A DNA stretch of 64,000 bases, from NCBI GenBank assembly GCA_026418275.1, contig JAOABQ010000071.1, forward strand, positions 62,001 to 126,000, given 5' to 3'. The notes under the pieces are model-generated. The model did not search any database. It was not told the origin of the DNA and was given only the letters and a program-made list of their open reading frames with translations. The stretch is from Clostridia bacterium. Lineage in GTDB: Bacteria; Bacillota; Clostridia; Acetivibrionales; DSM-2933. The position numbers and the translations under genes are program-made. This document shows positions 28,225-36,719 of this stretch, one piece after another (within the stretch, counting starts at the first letter, position 1; each line of letters begins with the position of its first letter).

Positions 28225-28863
28225 TCAGGCATTTAAAGCAAACTCTCTGGCTTTTTCCGCAGCAGAAGCCGCATCCTGGGTATAGGCATCCGCACCGATT
28301 TCTTTCGCAAATGCCTCGGTAACAGGAGCTCCTCCCACCATGACCTTTACCTTGTCCCGAAGTCCTGCATCAATAAGTGCTTCAATGACCTTTTTCTGTT
28401 CCGGCATGGTTGTCGTAAGCAACGCGGAAAGGCCTACAACATTCGGTTTATGTTCAATAACTGCACTGACAAATCTCTCTGCTGCTACATCCTTCCCTAA
28501 ATCAATCACATCAAGGCCCGCACCTACCATCATCATTCCAACAAGGTTTTTGCCGATATCATGAAGATCGCCTTTTACAGTGCCTATTACCACTTTACCC
28601 AGGGGTTTTACACCCGTTTCCTCCAGTTTAGGCTTTAATACATTGAGGCCAGCCTGCATCGCCCTGGCAGCAATCATGACTTCGGGGACATAGATTTCGT
28701 CATTTTTAAATTTTACACCGATCACATTCATCCCCGCAATAAGTCCCTGGACTAAAATCTGGTTGGGCTCCAATCCCTGGTTAATTGCCTCATTGGTCTT
28801 CTCGGTTACCGCTTTTGCGTTTCCCTTTTGTAAAGCCTCAGAAATACCCGCTAAAATTGACAT
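28225..28863 (-). CDS. Corrinoid (B12-binding) protein of a methyltransferase system
   Basis: The product has 212 residues. The N-terminal helical cap domain (about 1-85) and the Rossmann-type B12 domain (about 90-210) have the layout of MtaC/MtbC/MttC proteins. The cobalt-ligating motif is DLHDIGKN; GLSALLTTTM and VMVGGAPVT complete the B12 site. Such proteins carry a methyl group between a substrate-specific methyltransferase and a second enzyme. Neither partner gene is in the window; the next gene is pheA. The leader upstream contains three stem-loops. Confidence 0.92.
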   Translation of the reverse strand: MSILAGISEALQKGNAKAVTEKTNEAINQGLEPNQILVQGLIAGMNVIGVKFKNDEIYVPEVMIAARAMQAGLNVLKPKLEETGVKPLGKVVIGTVKGDLHDIGKNLVGMMMVGAGLDVIDLGKDVAAERFVSAVIEHKPNVVGLSALLTTTMPEQKKVIEALIDAGLRDKVKVMVGGAPVTEAFAKEIGADAYTQDAASAAEKAREFALNA

Positions 28864-28950
28864 CTAAAAAACCTCCTGATATATGTAAATTTATTCATTT
28901 CGGTTTGTTATAATTTTTCCTCGCAATTAGTTCTTTAATTTTTATATATA

Positions 28951-29132
28951 GTGCCTCGTAACGTAATTCTTTTCTAGGGTATGCGAGGCACAAACAGAGG
29001 AAGCGCATTTTTAACACTTTGAAAAACTAGAAATTTGTTGTGTTAAAAAGCACTAGATTGCATTAAAAACTTTACATTTGGCAGAGCATTCAGCGAACGA
29101 TTTCAACGATGATTGCGATAGACAAATGTAAA
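28951..29132. other. Three consecutive perfect stem-loops in the leader of the corrinoid gene
   Basis: The 372-base gap between the response regulator end and the corrinoid gene start contains three inverted repeats with exact arms: GTGCCTCG/CGAGGCAC (28951-28958, 28984-28991), TTTTTAACAC/GTGTTAAAAA (29008-29017, 29040-29049) and TTTACATTTG/CAAATGTAAA (29071-29080, 29123-29132). I do not see a cobalamin riboswitch B12 box. It may be a structured leader or a cluster of repeat elements; the third loop resembles a structure at 51635. Confidence 0.55.
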
Positions 29133-29235
29133 ATGTTTTTGCACCATCTATAAGAAAGTTTAGCCAAAACAACTACGATATATATAATACCATTAACTTA
29201 ACAGTTTTCCAACTAAGAAAATGGCAGTAGAGCCC

Positions 29236-29859
29236 TTAAAAATTCTTAACATAAAAAATGGCAAGCTGCGTCCGGTCTCTTAAATTCAGTTTTTCTAAAA
29301 GCCCGGTAACATAATTCCGAATGGTTCCCTCGCCTAAAAATAGCTGATCGGCAATCTCCTTATTGGATAGTCCTTCCCCTACAAGCTTTAAAATTTCAAG
29401 TTCCCGGGATGTGATATCCAGATGACTCAAATCTATCTTTTTCGCATCCCTCAGCATGGTTGAAATGGTACCGGCCACTTCCTTTTCAAAAACAATATTC
29501 CCTTTACCCACCGTCCGCAGGCTTTCTATTATACTGTCCGAGGACTGGTTTTTCAATATATAGCCTTCTGCACCGCTTTTCACTGCTTCCTTAATATATT
29601 CATCATCTTTAAAAGTAGTAAGAATAACAACTTTAATATCTTTGAAATGGTCCTTTATAAGCTTTGTTCCTAAAACCCCATCCATCACCGGCATCCGAAT
29701 ATCCATCAAAACAATATCCGGTTTGCTGTCCTTGCACATTTGAAAGGCTTCCTGTCCATTGCACGCAGTCCCAACCACCTCAAAATCATCTTCGATCTCC
29801 AGGAGTATCTTCAGGCTGTCCCGGATTAAAGCATCATCGTCAACAATTAGTACCTTCAA
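29236..29859 (-). CDS. Response regulator, NarL/LuxR family (second system)
   Basis: The product has 207 residues. The receiver domain has VDDD, the phosphorylation site in IVLMDIRMP and the Lys in ILKNQ. The LuxR helix-turn-helix reads TSRELEILKLVGEGLSNKEIADQL (in part). The start is TTG at 29859 with AAGGAGG upstream, inside the end of the kinase gene (20-base overlap), so translation is coupled. Its target is not obvious; the TGAC-N4-GTCA motif is absent from its own surroundings. Confidence 0.92.
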   Translation of the reverse strand: MKVLIVDDDALIRDSLKILLEIEDDFEVVGTACNGQEAFQMCKDSKPDIVLMDIRMPVMDGVLGTKLIKDHFKDIKVVILTTFKDDEYIKEAVKSGAEGYILKNQSSDSIIESLRTVGKGNIVFEKEVAGTISTMLRDAKKIDLSHLDITSRELEILKLVGEGLSNKEIADQLFLGEGTIRNYVTGLLEKLNLRDRTQLAIFYVKNF

Positions 29860-30943
29860 AAATTCCGCCTCCTTCTACCCGTTCCATGGGTATTACACAT
29901 ACAATAAGAAATCCATCTTGCGAAGACAGGGAGATGCTGCCTCCCAGGTTCTTCACCCGTTCCTTCATACCGCTGAGGCCAAGACCTTCCTTCATCTTGC
30001 TGCAGCCTATGCCGTTATCTTTGATATAAATCCTGACAAAGTTTTCATTAATGTCAACCGAAATATCCATTTTGGTTGCTTTCGAATGCTTTGAGGCATT
30101 GGTAAGGGCTTCTTTTATGTTTGAAGTTATCATCTCAACATGTCCGGCAGGCAATAAGCTTAAATCTCCGCTATATCTAAAATCAACAGGGCAAAAGCTA
30201 AAGTTCTCTATAACCCCTCTAATATATTCCACTCCCAGTCTTTCGTTTGGTTTAATGTTATGAACGGTGTCACGCAATAATTCCAACGACTTGGAAAGTT
30301 CTGAAATAGATTTTTCCACCAGTCCCAATGCTTTTGCCTCGTCCTTTTTAAATAGCTTGTACGATGCTTGAAGCTGAAGCAAAATACCTGCAATCGTATG
30401 CCCTACATTGTCGTGAATTTCCCGGGCGATCCTATTTCGTTCCTTTACTTCTGCAATATAGGCTATCTCCTTGGAGGAATTCAAAAGTTTTGCCTTGGAC
30501 TGCTCCAGTTCATAACGATAGCGTCTTTCCTTATCATATACTTCCTTAAATAAAGCATCTTTGCTGACAAACTTTGAATATCCATATGCATAGAAACCGC
30601 ACATACCCGTAACAACGAAGTAAATAAGGATTTGCTGCAGCTGAAGCAAATAAACTCCAGCCCAAACAGCAGGAATAACTCCCCAATACTGCTTCTTACA
30701 AATGAAATCAAAGGTAGTCACAGCCCCTAAAAATATAAAATTAACGTCTATTTTAAAGGCACCATAGACTATGATTAAAAACTCTAAGGCAATAAGAATG
30801 ATTGAATTAATGTATTTTTCCCGGTATATATGGGACGCTAAAATCATTAAAACAATAAAAACACTGCTTAAGGTGGCGTTACCGTTTATAGAAAGTTCTG
30901 TTATGATAAAAATAAGAAACATTACCTTAAAAAGATATTTCAT
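29840..30943 (-). CDS. Sensor histidine kinase, NarX/DesK type (second system)
   Basis: The product has 367 residues. Five or six membrane helices fill about 1-140. A HisKA_3 domain carries REIHDNVGHT and the ATPase domain has NIKEALTNASKHS and DNGIGC. The GTG at 30946 is in frame, but the ATG at 30943 is better spaced from GAGGTG. A palindromic repeat (30992-31079) lies just upstream, in the likely promoter region. Confidence 0.9.
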   Translation of the reverse strand: MKYLFKVMFLIFIITELSINGNATLSSVFIVLMILASHIYREKYINSIILIALEFLIIVYGAFKIDVNFIFLGAVTTFDFICKKQYWGVIPAVWAGVYLLQLQQILIYFVVTGMCGFYAYGYSKFVSKDALFKEVYDKERRYRYELEQSKAKLLNSSKEIAYIAEVKERNRIAREIHDNVGHTIAGILLQLQASYKLFKKDEAKALGLVEKSISELSKSLELLRDTVHNIKPNERLGVEYIRGVIENFSFCPVDFRYSGDLSLLPAGHVEMITSNIKEALTNASKHSKATKMDISVDINENFVRIYIKDNGIGCSKMKEGLGLSGMKERVKNLGGSISLSSQDGFLIVCVIPMERVEGGGIFEGTNC

Positions 30944-30991
30944 CACAACACCTCAAATTATTCTTATTCGTTTTTACCTGATCCTCTACTC

Positions 30992-31079
30992 GATAACGAA
31001 CTGTAAAAGTAAAATTTCGATTTCTCACACCTAAGTAAACCAAGTATTTCATCTCTCCAATTTACTATGTTTACACTTC
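30992..31079. repeat. Palindromic dispersed repeat, copy A
   Basis: An imperfect inverted repeat of about 85 bases. The left arm contains GAACTGTAAAAGTAAAATTT and the right arm ends TTTACTATGTTTACAC. A second copy lies at 50450-50528 with about 24 of 26 bases shared in the left arm. Both copies stand just upstream of a gene. Confidence 0.6.
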
Positions 31080-31257
31080 GTAATTTTTTATATTACTTCG
31101 ATCATCATGAATAAAACAAGGGGGTAGAACAATGTTTGCCTGCTCCCTCTTCCAAGCACTATTCAATTATACCTTTTATAGATGCGTTCAATCAAGTGCC
31201 GGCGGTAATCCTGAATACCTAATATTTTTTCAGCTTTTTGCTATTTTTTTGTACTAT

Positions 31258-31284
31258 AAAAGGGCCGCCTTCCGGCAGCCCTTT
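31258..31284 (-). terminator. Terminator of the chitinase gene
   Basis: AAAGGGC-C-GCC-TTCC-GGC-A-GCCCTTT is a strong stem 20 bases after the chitinase stop, followed by TTATAG on the minus strand. Confidence 0.8.
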
Positions 31285-31303
31285 CAATCACATCAAATAT
31301 TCT

Positions 31304-32908
31304 TTAAAACTTCCTCCACATTATAGCCACAACATCCGGGGACCATGCTACATTTGAATTGTGTGCAAAGGTACATTCGTAGTTGCTTCCCTTATAGCTC
31401 ACCTTAGCCCCAACGGCATAATATTTATTATTGGAATCCCACGCTGAATATCCCGTTGTGTTGGTATTTGTATTGGTGTTGGTATTTGTATTGGTGTTCG
31501 TATTCGTGTTGGTGTTAGTATTTGTATTGGTGGCTGCACCAATCTTCGACCAAACCCCTGCAATACCTGGTTCTTCACCCTGTGTCCACCATCTTGATTC
31601 CCAAACGTTTCCGTTATGCGCTACACGGGTCCCGCCGCCATATGTACCGGTTCGGCTCCATGCTAAATAGGTTGTTCCATCGTTATTGTTTGTCTGAACC
31701 GGAGTTGGGGTCGGCGTTGCTGTCGGTGCAGGTGTCGGATTATTATTTGAAGTACCGGAATTAAATTTATTATATATGACATCAGTTAAAACACCATTAT
31801 CCTGGCTAAGTTCCCACATCATTACGCCGCCGTATCCGTTTGCCGTGATATAATCACACTTATTTCCGATCGACCATTCATCATCATAGGTGTAAAAATT
31901 ATTATTATATATAAGATACGGCACTTTTCCCGGCTGACTGCTTGCCGGATATTTGGTACCAAGCTTCTCCCATTGTTTTATTACACTGAAAGGCTGCCCG
32001 CCCGGGCTTCCCGTATAGCTGGAATAAATGCTGCTTGCTCCGCCGAAGCCATGCGCATAATAGGGAACCCCCATGATGAGCTTGTGTTTATTCCCAGCTC
32101 CCACCAAGGTAGTAAGGTAATTCATAACATAATCTGCATTATACTGTGTTTTTGCCGTATAGCCATTTTTATCTGCAGGGTCAGAATACAATGCAGAATG
32201 GTTTGCCGCATAAGGGTCTCCAGGCCATGGACCATGGAAATCATAAGTCATTACATTTACCAAATCAACATAGTTGATATATTGTCCCGGAGAAGTTAAA
32301 TTGATTCTATCCACCGCTGCTGATATTCCAATCGCAACAGTTTTTGTTCCTACCTTATTCTTTAATGCCTGCAGTAAATATGTGAAATTTGTCTTATCTT
32401 CGGGTCCCGCAGGGTTTCCCCGGTCATTACCGTCAGGCGCTCTGTACACTCCCGGAAATTCCCAGTCTATATCCACACCACCCAGTTCATATTGTGTTAT
32501 CCATTGGTAACAGTTATTTGCGAAGGTGATCCTTTTATTATAGTCTGCAGCGATTTCATGAAATTTTTCCGAACGGGTCCATCCCCCAACCGATATCAAC
32601 ACTTTATGTTTTGCACCGGCTACCGCTGCCGCATTTACAAAGTTTGTAAAATTGGTCATCCCTTCATTGGGTATGATATTATAATCGGAAGTGACCTCAA
32701 AGAATGCATATATGACATGGGAAAGCTTTGACCAGGGAATATTGCTTGGGGATAGATTACTCCAAGCGGTGTAGTAACCGACAGCATTTTTGGAAAGTGC
32801 AGCTTGCGTTGTCGGTGCAGACTCAATAAAAACAAAGGCAGAAATAAATACAAAGCAAAGCACAATTGCAAAAGCTCTTACAACTGTTTTCCTTTTGGAT
32901 AATGACAT
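31304..32908 (-). CDS. Secreted chitinase, GH18, with two C-terminal chitin-binding modules
   Basis: The product has about 534 residues. A signal peptide ends near AAL (residue 38). The GH18 barrel (about 40-385) has the catalytic motif GGVDIDWEFPG, with the Glu as proton donor, plus VLISVGGW, VMTYDFHG and MMWELSQD. A Thr/Pro linker leads to a CBM5/12-type module (TYLAWSRTGTYGGGTRVAHNG region). A run of about 13 Asn-Thr pairs and a second CBM5/12-like module (YSAWDSNNKYYAVGAKVSYKG region, in part) follow. Three ATG codons in a row (32914, 32911, 32908) follow AAAGGAGAGG; the second or third is best spaced. It is controlled by the c-di-GMP riboswitch and terminator upstream. There is no dockerin, so it is a free or surface-bound enzyme. 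Confidence 0.95.
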   Translation of the reverse strand: MSLSKRKTVVRAFAIVLCFVFISAFVFIESAPTTQAALSKNAVGYYTAWSNLSPSNIPWSKLSHVIYAFFEVTSDYNIIPNEGMTNFTNFVNAAAVAGAKHKVLISVGGWTRSEKFHEIAADYNKRITFANNCYQWITQYELGGVDIDWEFPGVYRAPDGNDRGNPAGPEDKTNFTYLLQALKNKVGTKTVAIGISAAVDRINLTSPGQYINYVDLVNVMTYDFHGPWPGDPYAANHSALYSDPADKNGYTAKTQYNADYVMNYLTTLVGAGNKHKLIMGVPYYAHGFGGASSIYSSYTGSPGGQPFSVIKQWEKLGTKYPASSQPGKVPYLIYNNNFYTYDDEWSIGNKCDYITANGYGGVMMWELSQDNGVLTDVIYNKFNSGTSNNNPTPAPTATPTPTPVQTNNNDGTTYLAWSRTGTYGGGTRVAHNGNVWESRWWTQGEEPGIAGVWSKIGAATNTNTNTNTNTNTNTNTNTNTNTNTTGYSAWDSNNKYYAVGAKVSYKGSNYECTFAHNSNVAWSPDVVAIMWRKF

Positions 32909-33023
32909 CATCATCCTCTCCTTTCACATAAAAAACAAATTACAGCATTTTATCTTTATGACTTTTATTTCTGTAAACCTTGCAGGCATTTTATGTAATC
33001 GGAGAAGGATTTAAAATAAAAAA

Positions 33024-33049
33024 CTCTGTTTTAGATTACCAAAACAGAG
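33024..33049 (-). terminator. Expression-platform terminator of the c-di-GMP riboswitch
   Basis: On the minus strand CTCTGTTTT pairs with AAAACAGAG around the loop GGTAATCT and is followed by T6ATTTT. It lies about 20 bases after the aptamer and 110 bases before the chitinase start. The loop GGTAA is complementary to the last bases of the aptamer (TTACC), so the two may compete. Confidence 0.85.
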
Positions 33050-33069
33050 CTGATGCGTCCTCTCATCTT

Positions 33070-33165
33070 ACACATTTGGTAACCCGGCTGTCATAGTCAT
33101 CGTTGACCTTAGACCCGTCGTTTTGCGCCCTTACCTTTCAGCAAGTTTGCCTTTTCATTGTGCAA
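33070..33165 (-). promoter_or_regulatory. Cyclic-di-GMP-I (GEMM-I) riboswitch
   Basis: The minus strand shows the aptamer order of GEMM-I: GGCAAAC, a hairpin CTTGCT-GAAA-GGTAAG with the GAAA tetraloop, GGGCGCAAA, then the second hairpin with GGTCTAAGG and AGCCGGGTTACC. These match the conserved core of the family (AAACC...GAAA...GGGACGCAAAGCC...GGGUUACC). The only gene downstream before a promoter could intervene is the GH18 chitinase. Whether c-di-GMP turns it on or off cannot be decided by eye. Confidence 0.88.
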
Positions 33166-33321
33166 TCATTCAGTTGTATTTGTGAGGTAGTGCTATAGTC
33201 ACATAGGGTATAAGACTTTCAGCCTGCCTCACTCTATAATTTTACAATAAATACCCATTGTTTGCAAAACAGAATTTTACAGTTATATACTTGTTATAGT
33301 CCTATTTTTAGTGGTTTTTTT

Positions 33322-34428
33322 CTACTTTGCAATATCGGTTTTACGCCATGTTCCCAGCAGGAAGAAAATAAGCGTAAATAGAAGGATTACAAGAATTTCA
33401 TTGGCTACTGTAACAATGGTCCCGCCGTATAGGAGTTTTTCCATGCCCTTTAAGACCCAGGTGGTAGGTACAAAATTTGATATCTTTTGGAGTACCTGAG
33501 GCATTATATCTCTTGGCCAAAAGCATCCCCCCAGCATACAAACCGGTGTACTTATCAAGGTCCCGATCGCACTGGCCTGACGTATATCCTTGGATATGCT
33601 GCTAATGGCAATCCCCAGCGAAACACAAGCCAGAGAGAATATGACAAGGATTAAAAACATATTGAGCACATTAGGTCCGAAATAAGTATTAAAACCGAAA
33701 ATCATAATTGCCATGATCAATGCCACCTGAATTAACGATAACACCAGTAAGCTTAATATGGTCTGCAGCATATAACTTCGAAGGGTTACAGGGCTTGAAA
33801 ACATTCTATAAAAGGTCCTGTTCTGTTTATCTTCCAGAATGATAAGGGGTGCAAAAGTTGAAAGGTAAATCATTCCCATAATGAGGAAACCCATTCCTGA
33901 AGCAGTTTTTGAAGCTTTTGTGGATTCCTCGTTTACCGCAGCTACCTTTGATGAAGCATTTCCTTCCTTGTATAGCTTAATCCCTTCATAAAACCTCTCA
34001 ATATTTCCATTAACTGTTTTTGAAATCAATTTCGCATTATTCACATAGCTTTCCATGCTATATTTTATATGACCCGATAAATTGGCCTCATTTAAGCGAA
34101 AGCCCTTTAATTTTACATCCTTACCCTTTAGTATATCCTGCGTAAAACCTTTTTCTATCACGATGGCATAGTCAATGGACATATCCAGAAGCAGCCTTTG
34201 TATATCCGCTTCCTTTACATGGGCTATTTTCGCTTTTCCCTCCAGCCCTTTTACCATATCCTGCGTAAACTTGCTACTGTCATGATCAACAATGCCTACT
34301 GATATTTGTCCTTCACCCCCTGAAATGTATGTGATAAACGCAATCATAATCACGGGAAATACAATCATAAACAGGACATTTGCCTTTTTCTTTAAGAGCC
34401 TTTTTAATGTATTTGAAAAGATAATCAA
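33322..34428 (-). CDS. ABC-2 type permease, second subunit
   Basis: The product has 368 residues with one N-terminal helix (about 18-38), an outside domain of about 140 residues and five or six helices in the C-terminal half, the ABC-2 exporter layout. The open frame reaches 34503, but GGAGGAG precedes the TTG at 34428, which overlaps the stop of the preceding gene as TTGA. The protein thus starts MIIFSNTLKRLL. It pairs with the permease at 34425. Substrate unknown; such exporters often give resistance to peptide antibiotics or drugs. Confidence 0.85.
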   Translation of the reverse strand: MIIFSNTLKRLLKKKANVLFMIVFPVIMIAFITYISGGEGQISVGIVDHDSSKFTQDMVKGLEGKAKIAHVKEADIQRLLLDMSIDYAIVIEKGFTQDILKGKDVKLKGFRLNEANLSGHIKYSMESYVNNAKLISKTVNGNIERFYEGIKLYKEGNASSKVAAVNEESTKASKTASGMGFLIMGMIYLSTFAPLIILEDKQNRTFYRMFSSPVTLRSYMLQTILSLLVLSLIQVALIMAIMIFGFNTYFGPNVLNMFLILVIFSLACVSLGIAISSISKDIRQASAIGTLISTPVCMLGGCFWPRDIMPQVLQKISNFVPTTWVLKGMEKLLYGGTIVTVANEILVILLFTLIFFLLGTWRKTDIAK

Positions 34429-35564
34429 ATTAATCTCCTCCTTCCTGCACTTGAAGCTGCAATAAACATCACTGCAATCATCACCCACATAATGGCCAAA
34501 CAAAGATAAACCTGTGACATAGATCCCTCATAGATGGTATTGAACATGGATGTTTGTGCAAGATGGTTGGGAAAAATATATCTAATTGTATTAAACACTT
34601 CATTATCCGTACTGAACTTTGCATATCCGCCTGATAATAAAGTGGAGATAGGTATGATGACATTTAAAATCCCTGTTGCAGTCATTCCGTTTTTTGTTAT
34701 GGCACAGAGCATGATTCCAAGAGCAACACTTAAAATGGAAAGGGTAAGCGCAATGGCTAAAACCATTGGAATATTACTTCCCCAGTTTGCTTGGTACACG
34801 TACTTGGTAAAAAGAACCAATACAACCATCTGACAAAATATAGTAAGTACCATTCCCAGGGTTTTACCGATCAAATGTTTGTACATTCTAACCGGTGTTC
34901 CTTTAAGCCGTCCTCCCATAGCCCCAAAAAAATCCTCTGCCAATCCATGGGTTCCATAGTTAGCACCATAAAGAGCAATGAGAACCAACATGGTTACAGC
35001 ATAATAGTCCATCGCCCGGGGCATTTTACCTTCGGCTGTTATAGGACTTTCCTCCAAACTCTTTAATCCACTGGGATCTCCCCCCTGTCCCCCAAGCTTC
35101 ATAATAGCAACATTTACGTTTATTCCGTCTGTTATTCCGCCTGCAATACTCTTCACAATGGTTGGCCTTAGCTCATTTACATTATCCGTTAATATTTCAA
35201 CATCAGCCTTTGTCCCATTTTTGATTTTCTCCGAAAAACCTTTTTCAATTTTAATCAAAGCAGAAACCTTTTTGTCTTCTACCAGTTTTAATCCTTCTTC
35301 GTAGGTTGATACCTTCTTTAGTTCTAGATAATCCTTTATACCGTTACCTTGCAATTTTGCATCAACAATTTCGGATATCTGTCCTTCATCCTGATTAAGG
35401 TACGCAACCTCCGTTTTTCCTATGATTTGCGGTTCATACAAGCTGCTTAAAGCCGTACCCAGGATAAGTATCAAAACAATCGGGAATAAAATCATATTGG
35501 TCATCGCTTTGATATCCCTTAAATTTCTAATAAACGTATAATAGGCAATATTCAATATCGTCAT
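34425..35564 (-). CDS. ABC-2 type permease, first subunit
   Basis: The product has 379 residues. It has one helix near residues 20-42, a soluble outside part (about 45-185) and a C-terminal membrane domain of five or six helices. It is homologous in layout to the product of the next gene and is translationally coupled to it. It lies 17 bases after the ATPase gene. Confidence 0.85.
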   Translation of the reverse strand: MTILNIAYYTFIRNLRDIKAMTNMILFPIVLILILGTALSSLYEPQIIGKTEVAYLNQDEGQISEIVDAKLQGNGIKDYLELKKVSTYEEGLKLVEDKKVSALIKIEKGFSEKIKNGTKADVEILTDNVNELRPTIVKSIAGGITDGINVNVAIMKLGGQGGDPSGLKSLEESPITAEGKMPRAMDYYAVTMLVLIALYGANYGTHGLAEDFFGAMGGRLKGTPVRMYKHLIGKTLGMVLTIFCQMVVLVLFTKYVYQANWGSNIPMVLAIALTLSILSVALGIMLCAITKNGMTATGILNVIIPISTLLSGGYAKFSTDNEVFNTIRYIFPNHLAQTSMFNTIYEGSMSQVYLCLAIMWVMIAVMFIAASSAGRRRLI

Positions 35565-35581
35565 GATCTTCCCCCGCTTCC

Positions 35582-36514
35582 TTAATCCCTTAAGGTTCTT
35601 CCCGTCAGTGTAAGGAAGACCCCTTCCAGGGTTGGCTTATCGACGTTGAGTGATAAAATTTCTGCATCGGTGCCGGTAATGGCATCAATAATCTTTCCGA
35701 GGTTTTTGCTGTTTTTCTTGGAAATAACACTCACTTTATTTTCATGAATCACACATTCCTTGACATCAGGGATCTTTTTAATACTGTCCACGATTGTAAA
35801 GTTTAACGCGGACAATTCTATATGCACCTTTTCCTCAAAAGCAATCAAAGCTTTTAACTCCTCCTTATTTCCCTGGGCAATCACACGGCCGTGGTCCATG
35901 ATGGTAATATTTGTACAAATCTCTTCAACTTCTTCCATGTAGTGGGATGTATAAATAATGGTCGAACCCATTTTGTTAAGTTCTCTCACCGACTGAAGAA
36001 TGTGATTTCTTGATTGAGGGTCAATTCCCACTGTCGGCTCATCCATAATAATCAGTTTTGGGTGGTGCGCAATGGCACATGCGATGTTTAACCGACGTTT
36101 CATCCCACCTGAATACTTTTTGGGATACTCTTTTCTGCGGTCCCAGAGGCCTGTGAAGTTTAAGGCTTCTTCCACTCTCACCTTTAAAAGCCTGTCTTTC
36201 AAGCCATACAGTTTTCCGAAAAAAGTTACGTTTTCATAAGCTGTCAGATCTTCAAACACAGCTATATCCTGGGGTACAACACCTATATCCTTTTTAATTT
36301 CCTGCTCATGGTCTTTAAAGTTTTTTCCGAAAATCCTGATTTCTCCACCATCCATCCCGGTAAGCCCGGTAATGGTATTGATGGTGGTAGACTTGCCTGC
36401 CCCATTGGGCCCCAAAAGGCCAAAAATTTCGCCTTCTTTAATGCTTATATTTACATTGTCGACTGCTAAAAACTCATTGTATCTTTTAACAAGATTTTTA
36501 ATTTCCACAATCAT
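35582..36514 (-). CDS. ABC transporter ATPase, drug-exporter (DrrA-like) type
   Basis: The product has 310 residues: Walker A GPNGAGKSTT, Q loop VVPQD, signature YSGGMKRR, Walker B LIIMDEPTVGIDP and switch YTSHYMEE, followed by a C-terminal regulatory extension of about 85 residues as in DrrA-type ATPases. The open frame runs to 36613, but AGGAGG precedes the ATG at 36514. A TGAC-N4-GTCA site stands about 93 bases upstream of the start. Confidence 0.92.
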   Translation of the reverse strand: MIVEIKNLVKRYNEFLAVDNVNISIKEGEIFGLLGPNGAGKSTTINTITGLTGMDGGEIRIFGKNFKDHEQEIKKDIGVVPQDIAVFEDLTAYENVTFFGKLYGLKDRLLKVRVEEALNFTGLWDRRKEYPKKYSGGMKRRLNIACAIAHHPKLIIMDEPTVGIDPQSRNHILQSVRELNKMGSTIIYTSHYMEEVEEICTNITIMDHGRVIAQGNKEELKALIAFEEKVHIELSALNFTIVDSIKKIPDVKECVIHENKVSVISKKNSKNLGKIIDAITGTDAEILSLNVDKPTLEGVFLTLTGRTLRD

Positions 36515-36606
36515 GATTAATTCCTCCTGTCTTGAATTTTCATCTGATGGTACCATCATACGATAAATCTTACTGTGAAAATAGTGACATGAAGAATAAT
36601 TTTCAT

Positions 36607-36620
36607 ATGACAAATGTCAT
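36607..36620. promoter_or_regulatory. Response-regulator operator before the ABC-2 exporter operon
   Basis: ATGACAAATGTCAT with the same left flank TTTCAT as the site at 5217. It lies between the exporter operon (minus) and the CYTH gene (plus) and could serve either. No response regulator gene is adjacent, so it would be acted on from elsewhere. Confidence 0.55.
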
Positions 36621-36719
36621 ATTATATTATGAAAATCCAAAGGGATGGAGGAATTCTTAAAGGTATTGTGGAATTAAGTATAAAGAATTGGTTGAATTAT
36701 GCACACAAAGGAGCTTTCT

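Noticed and set aside
28864-29235. Cobalamin riboswitch before the corrinoid gene
   Set aside because: No B12-box GCCACTG-like core or adjacent conserved junction is seen on the minus strand.
31440-31540. Possible CRISPR or minisatellite array
   Set aside because: The repeat unit is six bases and stays in frame as Asn-Thr pairs inside the chitinase, so it is a coding linker.
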